Shown here: one piece after another, positions 1 through 8,748 of the stretch
How positions within the stretch are numbered: the stretch's first letter is position 1
Layout: every line of letters begins with the position of its first letter
Assembly: GCA_016790285.1 (NCBI GenBank)
Contig: JAEUPJ010000061.1
Span: forward strand, 22,227 to 86,226
DNA length: 64,000 nt
Direction: 5' to 3'
Origin: Roseateles sp.
Lineage (GTDB): Bacteria; Pseudomonadota; Gammaproteobacteria; Burkholderiales; Burkholderiaceae_C
Program-made: the position numbers and the translations under genes
Notes under the pieces: model-generated
Databases searched by the model: none
What the model saw: the letters and a program-made list of their open reading frames with translations, nothing else
Told to the model about the DNA's origin: nothing

Positions 1-704
1 ACCGAGATCACTTGTCGCGTGATGTAGGCCGCGTCTTCACTCATCAGGAAACTCACCAGCGCCGCGACCTCGTCGGGCTTGCCCACGCGCTTGGCCGGGA
101 TGATCTTGAGCGCCTCCTCCACCAGCCCGGCGTCGATCATGTCCGTCTCGATCAGGCCCGGCGCCACGCAATTGACCGTGATCTTGCGGCTGGCCAGCTC
201 CACCGCGAGCGCCTTGGTCGCGCCGATGATGCCGGCTTTGGCTGCGCTGTAGTTCACCTGCCCGCGGTTGCCCATCAGCCCCGACACCGAGGCCAGCGTG
301 ACGATGCGCCCGGGCTGCTTGCGCCGCACCAGTGGCATGGTGAGCGGTTGCAGCACGTTGTAGAAGGCGTCGAGGTTGGTGTGGATCACGGCGTCCCAGT
401 CTTCGCCGGTGAGCGCCGGGAAGGCGCCGTCGCGCGCGATGCCGGCGTTGCAGACGATGCCGTAGTAGCAGCCGTGGGCCTCGACGTCGGCCAGCAGTGC
501 GGCCGATGCGGCGTCGCGGTCGGCCACGTCGAACTGCAGCACGCGGGCCGTGCGGCCCAGCGCCTGGATCTCGGCGGCGGCCGCGTCAGCCTGCTCGCGT
601 TCCTTTCGGCAGTGCAGCACGATGTCGTGGCCGTCGCGCGCCAGGCGCAGCGCGATGGCGCGGCCGATGCCGCGGCTGGATCCGGTGACGAGCACCGTGG
701 TCAT
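1..704 (-). CDS. apeQ: 3-oxoacyl-ACP reductase of the aryl polyene cluster (C-terminus cut by window edge)
   Basis: Short-chain dehydrogenase of the FabG type that would reduce the beta-keto group after each polyene elongation, using NADPH in the cytoplasm. The protein starts MTTVLVTGSSRGIGRA, so the Rossmann glycine motif TGSSRGIG is at residues 7-14. The catalytic Ser139, Tyr152 and Lys156 (YSAAK) are all present. The ATG at 704 overlaps the stop of the upstream dehydratase (ATGA), which fixes the start. The frame is open to base 1, ending in the AYITRQVIS region, so only a few C-terminal residues should be missing. It is assigned as ApeQ rather than housekeeping FabG because of its place in the APE operon. 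A second ketosynthase (ApeR position) would be expected just outside the window. Confidence 0.9.
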   Translation of the reverse strand, partial: MTTVLVTGSSRGIGRAIALRLARDGHDIVLHCRKEREQADAAAAEIQALGRTARVLQFDVADRDAASAALLADVEAHGCYYGIVCNAGIARDGAFPALTGEDWDAVIHTNLDAFYNVLQPLTMPLVRRKQPGRIVTLASVSGLMGNRGQVNYSAAKAGIIGATKALAVELASRKITVNCVAPGLIETDMIDAGLVEEALKIIPAKRVGKPDEVAALVSFLMSEDAAYITRQVIS

Positions 705-1159
705 AGGCTTTCTCCGTTCAGGAAGGCGTGCGGGTCCTCGGGCCCGAACACCGTGAGTTGGGCGCTGGCGAGTTCGCCGCTGCCGTCATGGATGCGGCAC
801 TCGAACTGGCCCAGGCCGTTGTCGGCCTGGTAGCCGCGCTCGATGTCGATGCGCAGGCGCTGGCCCGCCGCGAAGCGAGGCACGCTGCAGCGGTAGCGGC
901 GCGTGCCCAGCAGCAGCCCGATGCGGGGCGGCTGGCCCTCGGCACGCGCCTGCCAGCCCGCCCAGGCGGCCACGGCCTGGGCCATGTACTCGATGCCCAC
1001 CCAGGCGCCCACGCCGCCGTCGTGGCTGAAGAGCCCGTCGCCCGGCACGATGACCTCGGCGCTGAGCCGTTCGCCCTCGGCCGAAATGACGCGGTCGAGC
1101 AGGCACATCGGGCCCTGGTGGGGCACAAGCTCGGTGATGGGGGGCAGGAGGTCAGGCAT
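701..1159 (-). CDS. apeP: Hotdog-fold 3-hydroxyacyl-ACP dehydratase, APE cluster
   Basis: A 152-residue single-hotdog protein of the FabA/FabZ-like group. The N-terminal LVPHQGPMCLLDRV resembles the FabZ PHRxPFLLVDRV segment that carries the catalytic His. In characterised APE systems two different dehydratases, ApeI and ApeP, work as a pair to form the conjugated double bonds. Here the ApeI-like partner is the C-terminal domain of the ligase at 10389-12056, so this is the free ApeP-type subunit. The start overlaps the ketosynthase stop by 8 bp, and its own stop overlaps the reductase start (ATGA). Family assignment is firm; the partner assignment rests on operon order. Confidence 0.85.
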   Translation of the reverse strand: MPDLLPPITELVPHQGPMCLLDRVISAEGERLSAEVIVPGDGLFSHDGGVGAWVGIEYMAQAVAAWAGWQARAEGQPPRIGLLLGTRRYRCSVPRFAAGQRLRIDIERGYQADNGLGQFECRIHDGSGELASAQLTVFGPEDPHAFLNGESL

Positions 1160-2324
1160 GGCTGAGGATCAGCGACGCGTTGTTGCCGCCGAAGGCAAAG
1201 GAGTTGCTCATCACGTGGCGTGGTGCGGCCGGCAGGCGCTGGCCCGGGGCGACGAGGGCGATGAGAGGCAGCGCCGGGTCGCGCTGGCCGTCGAAGTGGT
1301 GCACGGGCAACCGTCCGTCGCCCGCGACGGTGAGCCACGCGATGGCGGCCTCGATGGCGCCCGCTGCACCGAGCGCATGGCCGGTGAGCGGCTTGGTGGA
1401 CGAGCACGGCAGCGCGAGGCCGAACAGCGCCTCGACGGCGCGGCTTTCCATCGCGTCGTTCTGCGGCGTGGCGGTGCCGTGCAGGTTGAGGTAGCCGATG
1501 TCGGCCGGGTCCAGGCCCGCGCGCTGCAGGGCCTCGCGCATGGCGGCCAGCGCCCCGCGGCCCTGGGGCTCCGGGGCCGAGATGTGGTGGGCGTCCGAGC
1601 TCTCGCCCCAGCCCGACAGCCGCACGGCCGAGGGCTCGCGGCTGAGCACGAACAGCGCCGCACCCTCGCCGATGTTGATGCCTGCGCGCGTGGCGCTCAT
1701 CGGGCGGCAGCGCGCCGGGTCGACCGACTCCAGCGCCGTGAAGCCCGCCACCGTCATGCCGCACAGCGCATCCACGCCGCCGACGATGACGGCATCGCAC
1801 AGCCCCGCCAGCAGCAGCCGCGCGCCGCTGGCCAGCGCCTTGGCGCCCGACGAGCAGGCGGTGGAGACGACATAGCGCGGCCCGCCCAGGCCCAGCAGGC
1901 CGGCCAGCATCAACGCAGGCGAACCAAGCTCCTGCTGCTCGACGTGAAAGCCCTCGGGCAGCCGGCCGTCGCGGTCCAGGGCCGCGATGGCGGCCTCACC
2001 TTCGGCCACGCCCGAGGTGCTGGTACCGAGCACGACGCCGACCCGCGCGGCGCCGTGGCGTGCGATGGCCGCGTCCACATCGGCGCGCACCTGGGCCAGG
2101 GCCGCCAGCAGCAGGGCGTTGTTGCGGCTGCGCTGAGGCAGCGGCAGTACGTCGAGCGACGGCAGTGCCACCGTGGCGGCGCCCAGGTGCAGGGCGTGAC
2201 CGGGCCAGACGCTGTCGTTGAGCGCAACACCGCCCGGGGTGGCCGCGAAGACGGCGTCGCGCAGGTGGTCCAGGTCAGGACCTGCCGCGCACACCACGCC
2301 GGGCGGCGACAGATACAGGCTCAT
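1152..2324 (-). CDS. apeO: Beta-ketoacyl-ACP synthase, catalytic KS of the APE cluster
   Basis: A 390-residue type II ketosynthase that would condense malonyl-ACP with the growing aryl polyene chain. The complete catalytic set is visible: Cys157 in STACSSG, His282 in LHGTATP, Lys311 and His316 in KPLTGHALGA. The ATG at 2324 overlaps the stop of the DUF3261 gene (ATGA). A longer in-frame extension upstream is low-complexity and overlaps that gene, so I rejected it. The family is known to pair with a chain-length factor that lacks the Cys, which here is the 240-residue protein at 13976-14698. A primary-metabolism FabF is less likely, given the tight coupling with APE genes. Confidence 0.9.
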   Translation of the reverse strand: MSLYLSPPGVVCAAGPDLDHLRDAVFAATPGGVALNDSVWPGHALHLGAATVALPSLDVLPLPQRSRNNALLLAALAQVRADVDAAIARHGAARVGVVLGTSTSGVAEGEAAIAALDRDGRLPEGFHVEQQELGSPALMLAGLLGLGGPRYVVSTACSSGAKALASGARLLLAGLCDAVIVGGVDALCGMTVAGFTALESVDPARCRPMSATRAGINIGEGAALFVLSREPSAVRLSGWGESSDAHHISAPEPQGRGALAAMREALQRAGLDPADIGYLNLHGTATPQNDAMESRAVEALFGLALPCSSTKPLTGHALGAAGAIEAAIAWLTVAGDGRLPVHHFDGQRDPALPLIALVAPGQRLPAAPRHVMSNSFAFGGNNASLILSHA

Positions 2325-2869
2325 GCACCCTCCTGCGGTTGCGATTCGATCAGCAAGCGGTAGCCCTCGGCGTGGTTGACGATCTCGACGATGTTGGCGC
2401 CGCGGCGCTCCACCACCAGCCGGGCTTGCCCGTCTTGCTCCAGCGCCTGCCCTGCGGCGGTGCTGACCCAAGCCCAGCCGGCCGGCAGCGCGGCGCGCAC
2501 GGCCTCGGCAGGCCAGAAGGTCAGGCACAGGTCGCGCAGCATGCGGTCCGTGTCGACCTCGGCGGGCAGCATGCGGTGGCGCTGCACCTGCAGGTCTTGC
2601 CCGTCCCACTGCATCAGCAGCACGCGCTGGCCGAACGCGAAGCCCGCCAGCAGCAGGCCGGTCGCGTCCAGCTGCAGCTGCACCTCCACGCGCTGCGGCT
2701 CGGCATCGGGCCGGTCCAGCCGCGTGACGGACAGGCGCTGGCTCAGCGCCCAGCGTGCCGTGCCAAGCGCCGCGGGCGGCAGGCGCAGCAGCGGCAGGGC
2801 GCTTGGCGGCGGCGGCGCGCTGGCGCAACCGGCCAGCAGCGCGGCGAGCAGGAGTGACCGTCGCTTCAT
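2321..2869 (-). CDS. DUF3261-type lipoprotein, APE cluster
   Basis: A 182-residue lipoprotein. The N-terminus MKRRSLLLAALLAGCAS has a lipobox (LAGC), so Cys15 should be lipidated and the protein anchored in a membrane facing the periplasm. The rest is a beta-rich domain that looks like DUF3261, a family found in aryl polyene clusters at the apeN position between the MMPL exporter block and the ketosynthase. Its biochemical role is not established. Location with the LolA-like and MMPL genes suggests help in moving the pigment lipid to the outer membrane. Both ends overlap neighbours by 4 bp. Confidence 0.75.
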   Translation of the reverse strand: MKRRSLLLAALLAGCASAPPPPSALPLLRLPPAALGTARWALSQRLSVTRLDRPDAEPQRVEVQLQLDATGLLLAGFAFGQRVLLMQWDGQDLQVQRHRMLPAEVDTDRMLRDLCLTFWPAEAVRAALPAGWAWVSTAAGQALEQDGQARLVVERRGANIVEIVNHAEGYRLLIESQPQEGA

Positions 2870-3942
2870 GCGCGAGCGAACCTCAGCAGGCTGTGGCAGT
2901 AGCCGATGCCGTCGCGCACCGTCAGCAGGCGCAGCCCCGCGGCCTCGGCCAGCCGGATGTAGTCGCCGCTCTCGTAGACCTTGCTGTTGCCGCTGGCCAT
3001 CGCCGTGAAGTAGGGCGAGGTGTTGATGAGGCAGTAGGCGGCGATGTCGTAGCGCTGGCGGTCCCAGAAGGTGTCCATCACGAGCACCTGGCCCTGCTCG
3101 GACAGGCTCGCCACCACGCGCTCGAAGATGCTGGCGATCTGCGCCTCGCCGAAGCAGCTCAGGAACTGGCTCATCCAGACCAGGTCCATGCCCGCGGGCA
3201 AGGCGACGGCCGGGTCCAGCAGGTCACGCGGGTGCAGCGTGGCGCGCTCGCGCAGGCCGGCGTCCACGAGGTGCCGGTCCGCCACGGCGAGCTGCTGGGG
3301 CAGGTCCACGAGGTGGAGTTCCACGCGCGTGTCATGGGCCAGCGCCGCGCGGCTGAACTTTCCCGTGTTGGCGCCGATGTCCATCACGCGGCGCGGCGCC
3401 GTGGCGAACACGTCGGGCAGGATGTCCGGGAAGGAGGTGTCCGAGTAGTGGTGGTCGAACGCGAACCAGCTCGACTTGGCCGGCTCGGGCAGCTCGGCCA
3501 TGCCCTCGTACAGCGTGGGCCACGCGCCCAGGTGCGACAGCCCCAGGGGCTTGCCGGCGTCCAGCGAACGCTCCAGCTCGAACAGGCCCTGGTAGCAGAC
3601 GTCGTGGACGAAATCGAAGTTGATGCGCGTGATGTCGTCGGAGATCAGGCAGAAGCCCACCTTGTCGAGCTGCCAGCGGCCGCCTTCCAGGAGCACCACG
3701 CCTGCCGACAGGCAGGACTCCAGCACGAGCTTGATGGCATAACGTGTCCAGCGGCCGGTGGCCTCCAGCTCGTCCAGCGTGAGGCCGTGGGCGCCGGCCT
3801 CGGCCAGCGCCTGCAGCATGCCGCGCTTGCAGGCATAGCGCACACAGTGGAAGACCACCGGCCCGAAGGCGATCTTCTGGGCCTCGAAGCGGGCGTCGAA
3901 CGCGCGCTGCTTCGGCGGGGAGAACTTCTTGGTCTCAAGCAT
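2866..3942 (-). CDS. SAM-dependent O-methyltransferase-like protein, APE cluster
   Basis: A 358-residue class I methyltransferase with an N-terminal winged-helix/dimerisation part (about residues 30-110). The SAM site motif MDIGANTGKF lies near residue 190. This layout is that of the acetylserotonin/hydroxyneurosporene O-methyltransferase type. In APE pigments the aryl head group can carry methyl substituents, so ring or hydroxyl methylation of the head is a reasonable but unproved role. Start ATG at 3942 overlaps the MMPL stop by 8 bp, and its stop overlaps the lipoprotein start (ATGA). Substrate cannot be read from the sequence. Confidence 0.8.
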   Translation of the reverse strand: MLETKKFSPPKQRAFDARFEAQKIAFGPVVFHCVRYACKRGMLQALAEAGAHGLTLDELEATGRWTRYAIKLVLESCLSAGVVLLEGGRWQLDKVGFCLISDDITRINFDFVHDVCYQGLFELERSLDAGKPLGLSHLGAWPTLYEGMAELPEPAKSSWFAFDHHYSDTSFPDILPDVFATAPRRVMDIGANTGKFSRAALAHDTRVELHLVDLPQQLAVADRHLVDAGLRERATLHPRDLLDPAVALPAGMDLVWMSQFLSCFGEAQIASIFERVVASLSEQGQVLVMDTFWDRQRYDIAAYCLINTSPYFTAMASGNSKVYESGDYIRLAEAAGLRLLTVRDGIGYCHSLLRFARA

Positions 3943-6220
3943 GGGGCAGGAACAGTGGGGTGAGCAGCCAGGCCAGGAAGACGCCGATGAGCAGCGTCAG
4001 CCCGAAGGCATGCAAGGCGGGTGTACCGGAGAGGGCCAGCAGCCCGAAGGACAACAGTGTCGAGGTGGCCGCGAGCGTGACCGACAGGAAGGGCCGCGTC
4101 TCGGTGCGGCCGGGCTGTTCGAGCAGGAAGATGCCGTAGTCCACGCCCAGGCCCAGCAGGATGAGCAGCGGCAGCACGTGAAAGAGCTGCAGTGTCTGCC
4201 CGGCCAGCGCCAGCACCGCCACGGTCAGCACGCCGGCCAGGGCCGTGGGTGCCAGGGCCCGCCACGCCGCGCGACCGAAGCGCCAGGCCAGCGCCGCCCA
4301 GGTGAGCAGCAAGCCGGCCGCGAGCACGAGCGTCATCAGCGCGCGGTAGCGGCCGAGCAGCTGGCTCACCTCGCCGACCTTGTCGACCCAGGTGACGCCG
4401 TCCAGCCGAAGCGCGGCCAACGCCGCACGCGTGTCGGCAGGCTCCGCGCCGCGAAGCAGCACGGCGCTGGCCACGCCGTCGCCCAGTGGGCCGAGCCACT
4501 GCGCACGCACCGGCTCACTGGCGCGGCTACTCAGCCAGGCCTCGGGCAGCAGGGGCGCCGAGGCCGCCGCCGCCGGGGCCACCGGCTGGCCCAGGGCCTC
4601 GGTGAGCGCGGGCCGCATCTCGGCCAGGCGGCGCGCCGCGAGGGCAGCGTCTTCACGCTGGCGTTGCAGCGAGGGCAGCCAGTCGCTGACCGCCTGCACG
4701 CCGAGCTTGAGCCCGCGCAGCTGCGCCGTCAGGGCTTCTTCGCGCTCGAGCAGCTGCTGGGCGTCGCGCCCCTGCACCACGAAGAACTGCGCCACGCCCG
4801 GCGCCTGCATGAGGCGGGCGAACTCGCGCTGCTGCGCCACCAGCGCCGCGGGGGCGGATTGGAGCTGGCGGATGTCGTCGTCCACCCGCAGCCGCGCCCA
4901 GCCGGCGGCGGCGACCAGCGCGCAGCCGAGCATCAGCACCGCCAGCCCGCGCGGGCCTAGGCTCGGCCACAGGGCACGCCGCGAGCCCAGCCACTGCGCA
5001 AAGCGCGTCGGCGCGAGCACCGCGCGGCCGTCCAGCAGCGGGAACCACCACAGCACCGTCACGAAGGCCGCCACGAGGCCGACGGCCGAGAACACCGCGA
5101 TCTGGCGCAGCCCCGGGAAGGGCGGTAGCGCCAGCAGTGCATAGCCGATGACGGTGGTGGCCATGGCCAGGCTCACGACGGGGATCTGGCGCGCCAGCAT
5201 CGCCCAGCGCGCCGATGCGGCCAGGCCCTGGCGCGCGCTGAAATAGTTGCTGCCGTAGTTCTCGGCCACGCCCAGCAGGCTGGCGCCGAAGACGAGGGTG
5301 ACGAGGTGCAGCTCCCCGAAGACGAGCAGGCTCACCGAGGTCGCGACACACAGGCCGACCGCCATGGACAGCGCCACCAGCACGCGCGGCCGCAGCGAGC
5401 GGAAGGCCAGCAGCGTCAGCGCCACGATGCCGATGAGCGAGCCGGCGCCGATGGTGTGGATCTCGCGCTCGGCCTGCTCGGCCGCTGCGGCGGCGAAGAG
5501 CGGCACACCCGCTGCGATGACGGTGGCCCCCTGCGCCTGCGCGGCCTGTGTGGCGGCGGCCAGGCGCGGCTGCAGCTGGCGCTGGGCGGCGATCTCGAAG
5601 CCGGAGCCCGGCAGCTCGATGAGCACGAGGGCGAAGTGGCGGTCCGGCGCATCGGGGTCGGCCAGCATGAGCCGGCTGTCCTGCACGCGCACGCGGCTCA
5701 TCTGCGCGCGCTCGGCCAGCCACTGGCCGAAGAGGTTGAGCGGGTCGTCGGCCCAGGCGCCGATGCGCGGACCGCCGACGGGCTGGTAGAGCGCGGCCAG
5801 CGCCTCGTCGGCCAGGGCCTGCACGGGCGCGCTGGCCAGCCGCTCGCGCGAGGCCGGCGAGAGCAGCCCGCCGCGCACCGGCGCATACAGGCCGAGCCAG
5901 GCCTGGCTCTCGCCCTCGGCCACGCGGTGGCGCGCGGGCAGGTCGCCCAGGGCCTGCAGGAAGGCGTCGGCCGCGCGCTGCGCCGTCGCGGCCTCGCCGC
6001 CGCCGATCAGCACGCTCACGCGCCGCGCGCCGGCGTCGGCCAGCGCCTGCGTGGCCTGCGCGGCCAGTGGGCGCTGCTCGTCGCGCGGGAGCATGGCGAG
6101 CATGTCCGTCACAGGCGCGCCGCGGTGCACGCCCCAGTACCAGGCGTTGTGCGCCAGGCACGCGAGCACCAGCACGAGCCACAGGCCCGCGGCGCGCCGG
6201 GTGAAGCGCTCCAGGGTCAC
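3935..6220 (-). CDS. MMPL/RND-superfamily exporter, APE cluster
   Basis: A 761-residue inner-membrane protein with the MMPL layout. It has an N-terminal membrane segment, a large periplasmic loop, a five-helix bundle around residues 240-400, a second loop (about 420-640) and a C-terminal five-helix bundle. The start is taken as GTG at 6220 because GTGA overlaps the LolA stop exactly as at the other junctions. The upstream ATG readings are long Ala/Arg-rich extensions through the LolA gene. In APE clusters this protein sits at the apeM position and is thought to export the finished polyene or its lipid conjugate. No substrate motif is visible. Confidence 0.82.
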   Translation of the reverse strand: MTLERFTRRAAGLWLVLVLACLAHNAWYWGVHRGAPVTDMLAMLPRDEQRPLAAQATQALADAGARRVSVLIGGGEAATAQRAADAFLQALGDLPARHRVAEGESQAWLGLYAPVRGGLLSPASRERLASAPVQALADEALAALYQPVGGPRIGAWADDPLNLFGQWLAERAQMSRVRVQDSRLMLADPDAPDRHFALVLIELPGSGFEIAAQRQLQPRLAAATQAAQAQGATVIAAGVPLFAAAAAEQAEREIHTIGAGSLIGIVALTLLAFRSLRPRVLVALSMAVGLCVATSVSLLVFGELHLVTLVFGASLLGVAENYGSNYFSARQGLAASARWAMLARQIPVVSLAMATTVIGYALLALPPFPGLRQIAVFSAVGLVAAFVTVLWWFPLLDGRAVLAPTRFAQWLGSRRALWPSLGPRGLAVLMLGCALVAAAGWARLRVDDDIRQLQSAPAALVAQQREFARLMQAPGVAQFFVVQGRDAQQLLEREEALTAQLRGLKLGVQAVSDWLPSLQRQREDAALAARRLAEMRPALTEALGQPVAPAAAASAPLLPEAWLSSRASEPVRAQWLGPLGDGVASAVLLRGAEPADTRAALAALRLDGVTWVDKVGEVSQLLGRYRALMTLVLAAGLLLTWAALAWRFGRAAWRALAPTALAGVLTVAVLALAGQTLQLFHVLPLLILLGLGVDYGIFLLEQPGRTETRPFLSVTLAATSTLLSFGLLALSGTPALHAFGLTLLIGVFLAWLLTPLFLPHA

Positions 6221-6816
6221 TGGAAGAGGCCCGGCTCGGCAGCGCCGTCGGTGCGGGGGTTGGCAAGCTGGATCAGGCTCTCGTCGCCATTGGCCTCGAA
6301 GAGCTGGATGCGGCGCACGAAGGCGTCGCCGTCGAGCTCGACGCGGCGCAGCACCTGTTGCAGGGCGCCCGCGCGCGGCACCAGCGCCAGCTGCCAGGCC
6401 GCACCCTTCACGCTCCCACTGATCTCGAAAAGCTCGGCCAGGCCGCTGACGTCGCCATTGAGCAGCGCGAACATCAGCGTGTTGATGACGCGCACCGCGG
6501 GCTCGCGCGACGCGTCCAGCCGCAGCGCGACCTGCCCGCCCTGGGTCGCGCGGATCTCGCCCTGGGTCAGCCGCAGCTCGCTCGCGAAGGGCTTGAGCGT
6601 GCGCCAGAGCACGCCGCGGCCGCGTGCGGCCACGAAGTTGCCGCTGGACACGAGCGGGCGCGCGAAGCCAGGCACCTTCTTGGTCTGGGTGAAGTCGCCG
6701 CGCAGCCACTCAGGCTGCTGCAGCCGCTCGCGCACGGACTGCGCCAGCGACGACTGGGCACGCGCAGCACCCGCGGCGAAGGCCACGCCGGCCAGGAGCA
6801 GGCCGCGTCGCTTCAT
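6217..6816 (-). CDS. LolA-like outer-membrane lipoprotein carrier, APE cluster
   Basis: A 199-residue periplasmic protein starting MKRRGLLLAGVAFAAGAARA, a Sec signal peptide with likely cleavage after ARA. The mature part has the LolA/LolB fold pattern GDFTQTKKVPGFARPL, SSGNF and GVLW, near residues 40-75. LolA proteins carry lipids through the periplasm on a curved beta sheet. A dedicated copy here (apeL position) suggests transport of the lipid-anchored pigment. The ATG at 6816 overlaps the thioesterase stop (ATGA). The longer reading from 6858 is rejected because it lacks a signal peptide at its terminus. Confidence 0.82.
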   Translation of the reverse strand: MKRRGLLLAGVAFAAGAARAQSSLAQSVRERLQQPEWLRGDFTQTKKVPGFARPLVSSGNFVAARGRGVLWRTLKPFASELRLTQGEIRATQGGQVALRLDASREPAVRVINTLMFALLNGDVSGLAELFEISGSVKGAAWQLALVPRAGALQQVLRRVELDGDAFVRRIQLFEANGDESLIQLANPRTDGAAEPGLFQ

Positions 6817-7229
6817 GCGGGGTTCACGCCGAGCTTGCGCCACAGCACCGGCGGGCACACGTACTCCATCTCGCGCGTGGCGATGTTGAGCGCCACCTGG
6901 ATGGTGTGGGCCTTGTTGATGACTTTGTCGGTCACGGCGTCACGGATGACGTAGTCGACCTTGATGCGGTTCTCCCACTCCACGATCTCGGCGCGCACGA
7001 TGACGCGCCGGCCGTAGGGCAGCATGTCCACGTACTTGAGCCGCATGTCGACGATGGGCCAGGCGTAGCCCGACTCGCGCATCTGCGGGTAGTCGTAGTC
7101 GAAGCGGGCCATCAGCGCGTTGCGCGCCAGCTCCAGGTACTTCACGTAGTGCCCGTGCCAGACGATGTCCATCGGGTCCAGGTCATGGAAGGCCGGCGTC
7201 AGCTCGATCTCGTGCCAGAGCTCAGTCAT
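6813..7229 (-). CDS. apeK: 4-hydroxybenzoyl-CoA-thioesterase-family protein, APE cluster
   Basis: A 138-residue hotdog thioesterase. The family motif is at residues 18-30 (DPMDIVWHGHYVK), with the acidic residue and HGHY typical of the 4HBT/YbgC group. In the APE pathway a thioesterase of this class could release polyene or mis-primed acyl chains from the ACPs. It overlaps the ammonia-lyase stop by 8 bp and the LolA start by 4 bp, so translation is probably coupled. The length is normal for the family. Confidence 0.85.
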   Translation of the reverse strand: MTELWHEIELTPAFHDLDPMDIVWHGHYVKYLELARNALMARFDYDYPQMRESGYAWPIVDMRLKYVDMLPYGRRVIVRAEIVEWENRIKVDYVIRDAVTDKVINKAHTIQVALNIATREMEYVCPPVLWRKLGVNPA

Positions 7230-8748
7230 GGAGGCTCCAGGCCTGCTGGCGGATGGCGTCGACCAGGCCGCGCAGCTCGCGGTCCAGCGCGCGGTCTTCG
7301 TCGATGAGGGGCAGGCGCGCCGAGAGGTCGGCCTGCATGGCAGCGAGCGCGGGCGTGAGGGCCAGCGGCGACAGGCGCTCGCGCAGGGCCAGGCCCTGGC
7401 GTGCGGCGATCAACATGGCCGCAGCGACCTGCTCGGTGAGGTCGAGCACGCGCAACGCGTCGCGCGCGGCGATGGTGCCCATGCTGACCTTGTCCTGGTT
7501 GTGGCACTCGGTGGAGCGGCTGAAGACGGAGGCCGGCATGGTCTGCTTGAGGGCCTCGGCCGTCCAGGCCGACACGCTGATCTGCAGCGCCTTGAGGCCG
7601 TGGTTGATGGCCGCGCGCTCGCCGCTCGCGCCGGAGAGGTTGGCCGGCAGGCCATGGTTGTAGCGAGCGTCCACGAGCAGCGCGAGCTGCCGGTCGAGCA
7701 GGTCGGCGACGTTGGCCACGGCCGTCTTGAGCGTGTCCATCGCCATGGCGATGTGGCCGCCGTAGAAATGGCCGCCGTGCAGCACGCGCTCCTCGACGGG
7801 GTCGATGAGCGGGTTGTCGTTGGCGCTGTTGAGCTCGTTCTCGATGAGCCCGCGCAGCCAGGGCAGCGCGTCTTCGAGCACGCCGATGACGTGGGGCGCG
7901 CAGCGCAGGGAGTAGCGGTCCTGCAGGCGGTGGTCGTTGCGCGAGGGCGTGTCGCTGGTGAGGTCGGCACGCAGCCTCTGGGCCACGCGCTGCTGGCCGG
8001 CGTGCGGCTTGGCGGCGAACAGCGTCGCATCGAAGTGATGCGCATTGCCGGCGCTGGCCACGACGTTCATGGCGGTGATGCGCGTGGCCAGGCGGGCCAG
8101 GTAGTCGGCACGGGCGAAGGCCAGGCAGGCCAGGCCGGTCATCACGGCGGTGCCGTTCATGATGGCCAGGCCTTCCTTCGGGCGCAGCTGCAGCGGGCGC
8201 GCACCGACGGCACGCAGGGCCTCGGCGGCCGGCAGGGTCTCGCCGTTCACGCAGGCCTCGCGCTCGCCGCACAGCACGGCAGCAAGGTAGGACAGCGGCG
8301 TGAGGTCGCCGCTCGCGCCCACGGAGCCTTCGCTGGGGATGAGCGGCAGGATGTCGTGGCGCAGCAGGGTCTCGATCTGGCGCAGCAGGTCCAGGCTCAC
8401 GCCCGAGAGACCCTGGCAGAGCGACGCCAGCCGCGCGCCGAGCACCGCGCGCGTCTGCTCGGGCGTGAGCATGGCGCCTGCGCCGATGCCGTGGTAGGTG
8501 TAGAGGTGGTGCGGCAGCTCGGGCACGAGGCTCGGCGGCACGGCCACGGTGCAGGAGTCGCCGTAGCCGGTCGTCACGCCGTAGACGACGCCGTCCTCGG
8601 CGAGCAGACGCGCGACGAAGTCGGCGCCCGCCTGGATGCGCGCCTCGAAGGCCGGCGTGCGGCCCAGTTCCGCGCTGGCGCGGCGCTGCGCGAGGGCGAC
8701 GATGTCTTCCAGCGCGAGGCGCTGGCCGTCAAACGTGATGGGCGGCAT
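7222..8748 (-). CDS. MIO-type aromatic amino acid ammonia-lyase (HAL/TAL/PAL family), APE cluster
   Basis: A 508-residue lyase. The Ala145-Ser146-Gly147 triad in GSVGASGDLTPLSYL would cyclise to the electrophilic MIO group. Tyr56 in VYGVTTGYG matches the catalytic Tyr loop. It would convert an aromatic amino acid to the matching cinnamate or urocanate plus ammonia. Its operon position suggests that tyrosine or phenylalanine is the substrate and an aryl starter is the product. The substrate-selectivity pair, aligned on the following GxG, is Tyr85-His86 (YHGIGAG). From memory of the family, this differs from Ser-His (histidase), His-Leu (TAL) and Phe-Leu (PAL). The ATG at 8748 is chosen because the protein then begins MPPITFDGQ, a normal N-terminus. 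It overlaps the acyltransferase by 20 bp. Confidence 0.88.
   Translation of the reverse strand: MPPITFDGQRLALEDIVALAQRRASAELGRTPAFEARIQAGADFVARLLAEDGVVYGVTTGYGDSCTVAVPPSLVPELPHHLYTYHGIGAGAMLTPEQTRAVLGARLASLCQGLSGVSLDLLRQIETLLRHDILPLIPSEGSVGASGDLTPLSYLAAVLCGEREACVNGETLPAAEALRAVGARPLQLRPKEGLAIMNGTAVMTGLACLAFARADYLARLATRITAMNVVASAGNAHHFDATLFAAKPHAGQQRVAQRLRADLTSDTPSRNDHRLQDRYSLRCAPHVIGVLEDALPWLRGLIENELNSANDNPLIDPVEERVLHGGHFYGGHIAMAMDTLKTAVANVADLLDRQLALLVDARYNHGLPANLSGASGERAAINHGLKALQISVSAWTAEALKQTMPASVFSRSTECHNQDKVSMGTIAARDALRVLDLTEQVAAAMLIAARQGLALRERLSPLALTPALAAMQADLSARLPLIDEDRALDRELRGLVDAIRQQAWSLHD

Noticed and set aside
903-2363. A 486-residue plus-strand frame opposite the APE ketosynthase
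   Set aside because: The ketosynthase on the other strand has its full active site. The plus-strand product is a low-complexity Arg/Gly/Gln shadow.
1152-2828. A longer 558-residue reading of the APE ketosynthase
   Set aside because: The extra N-terminus is Ala/Arg-rich and lies over the DUF3261 lipoprotein gene. The ATG at 2324 overlaps that gene's stop like other junctions here.
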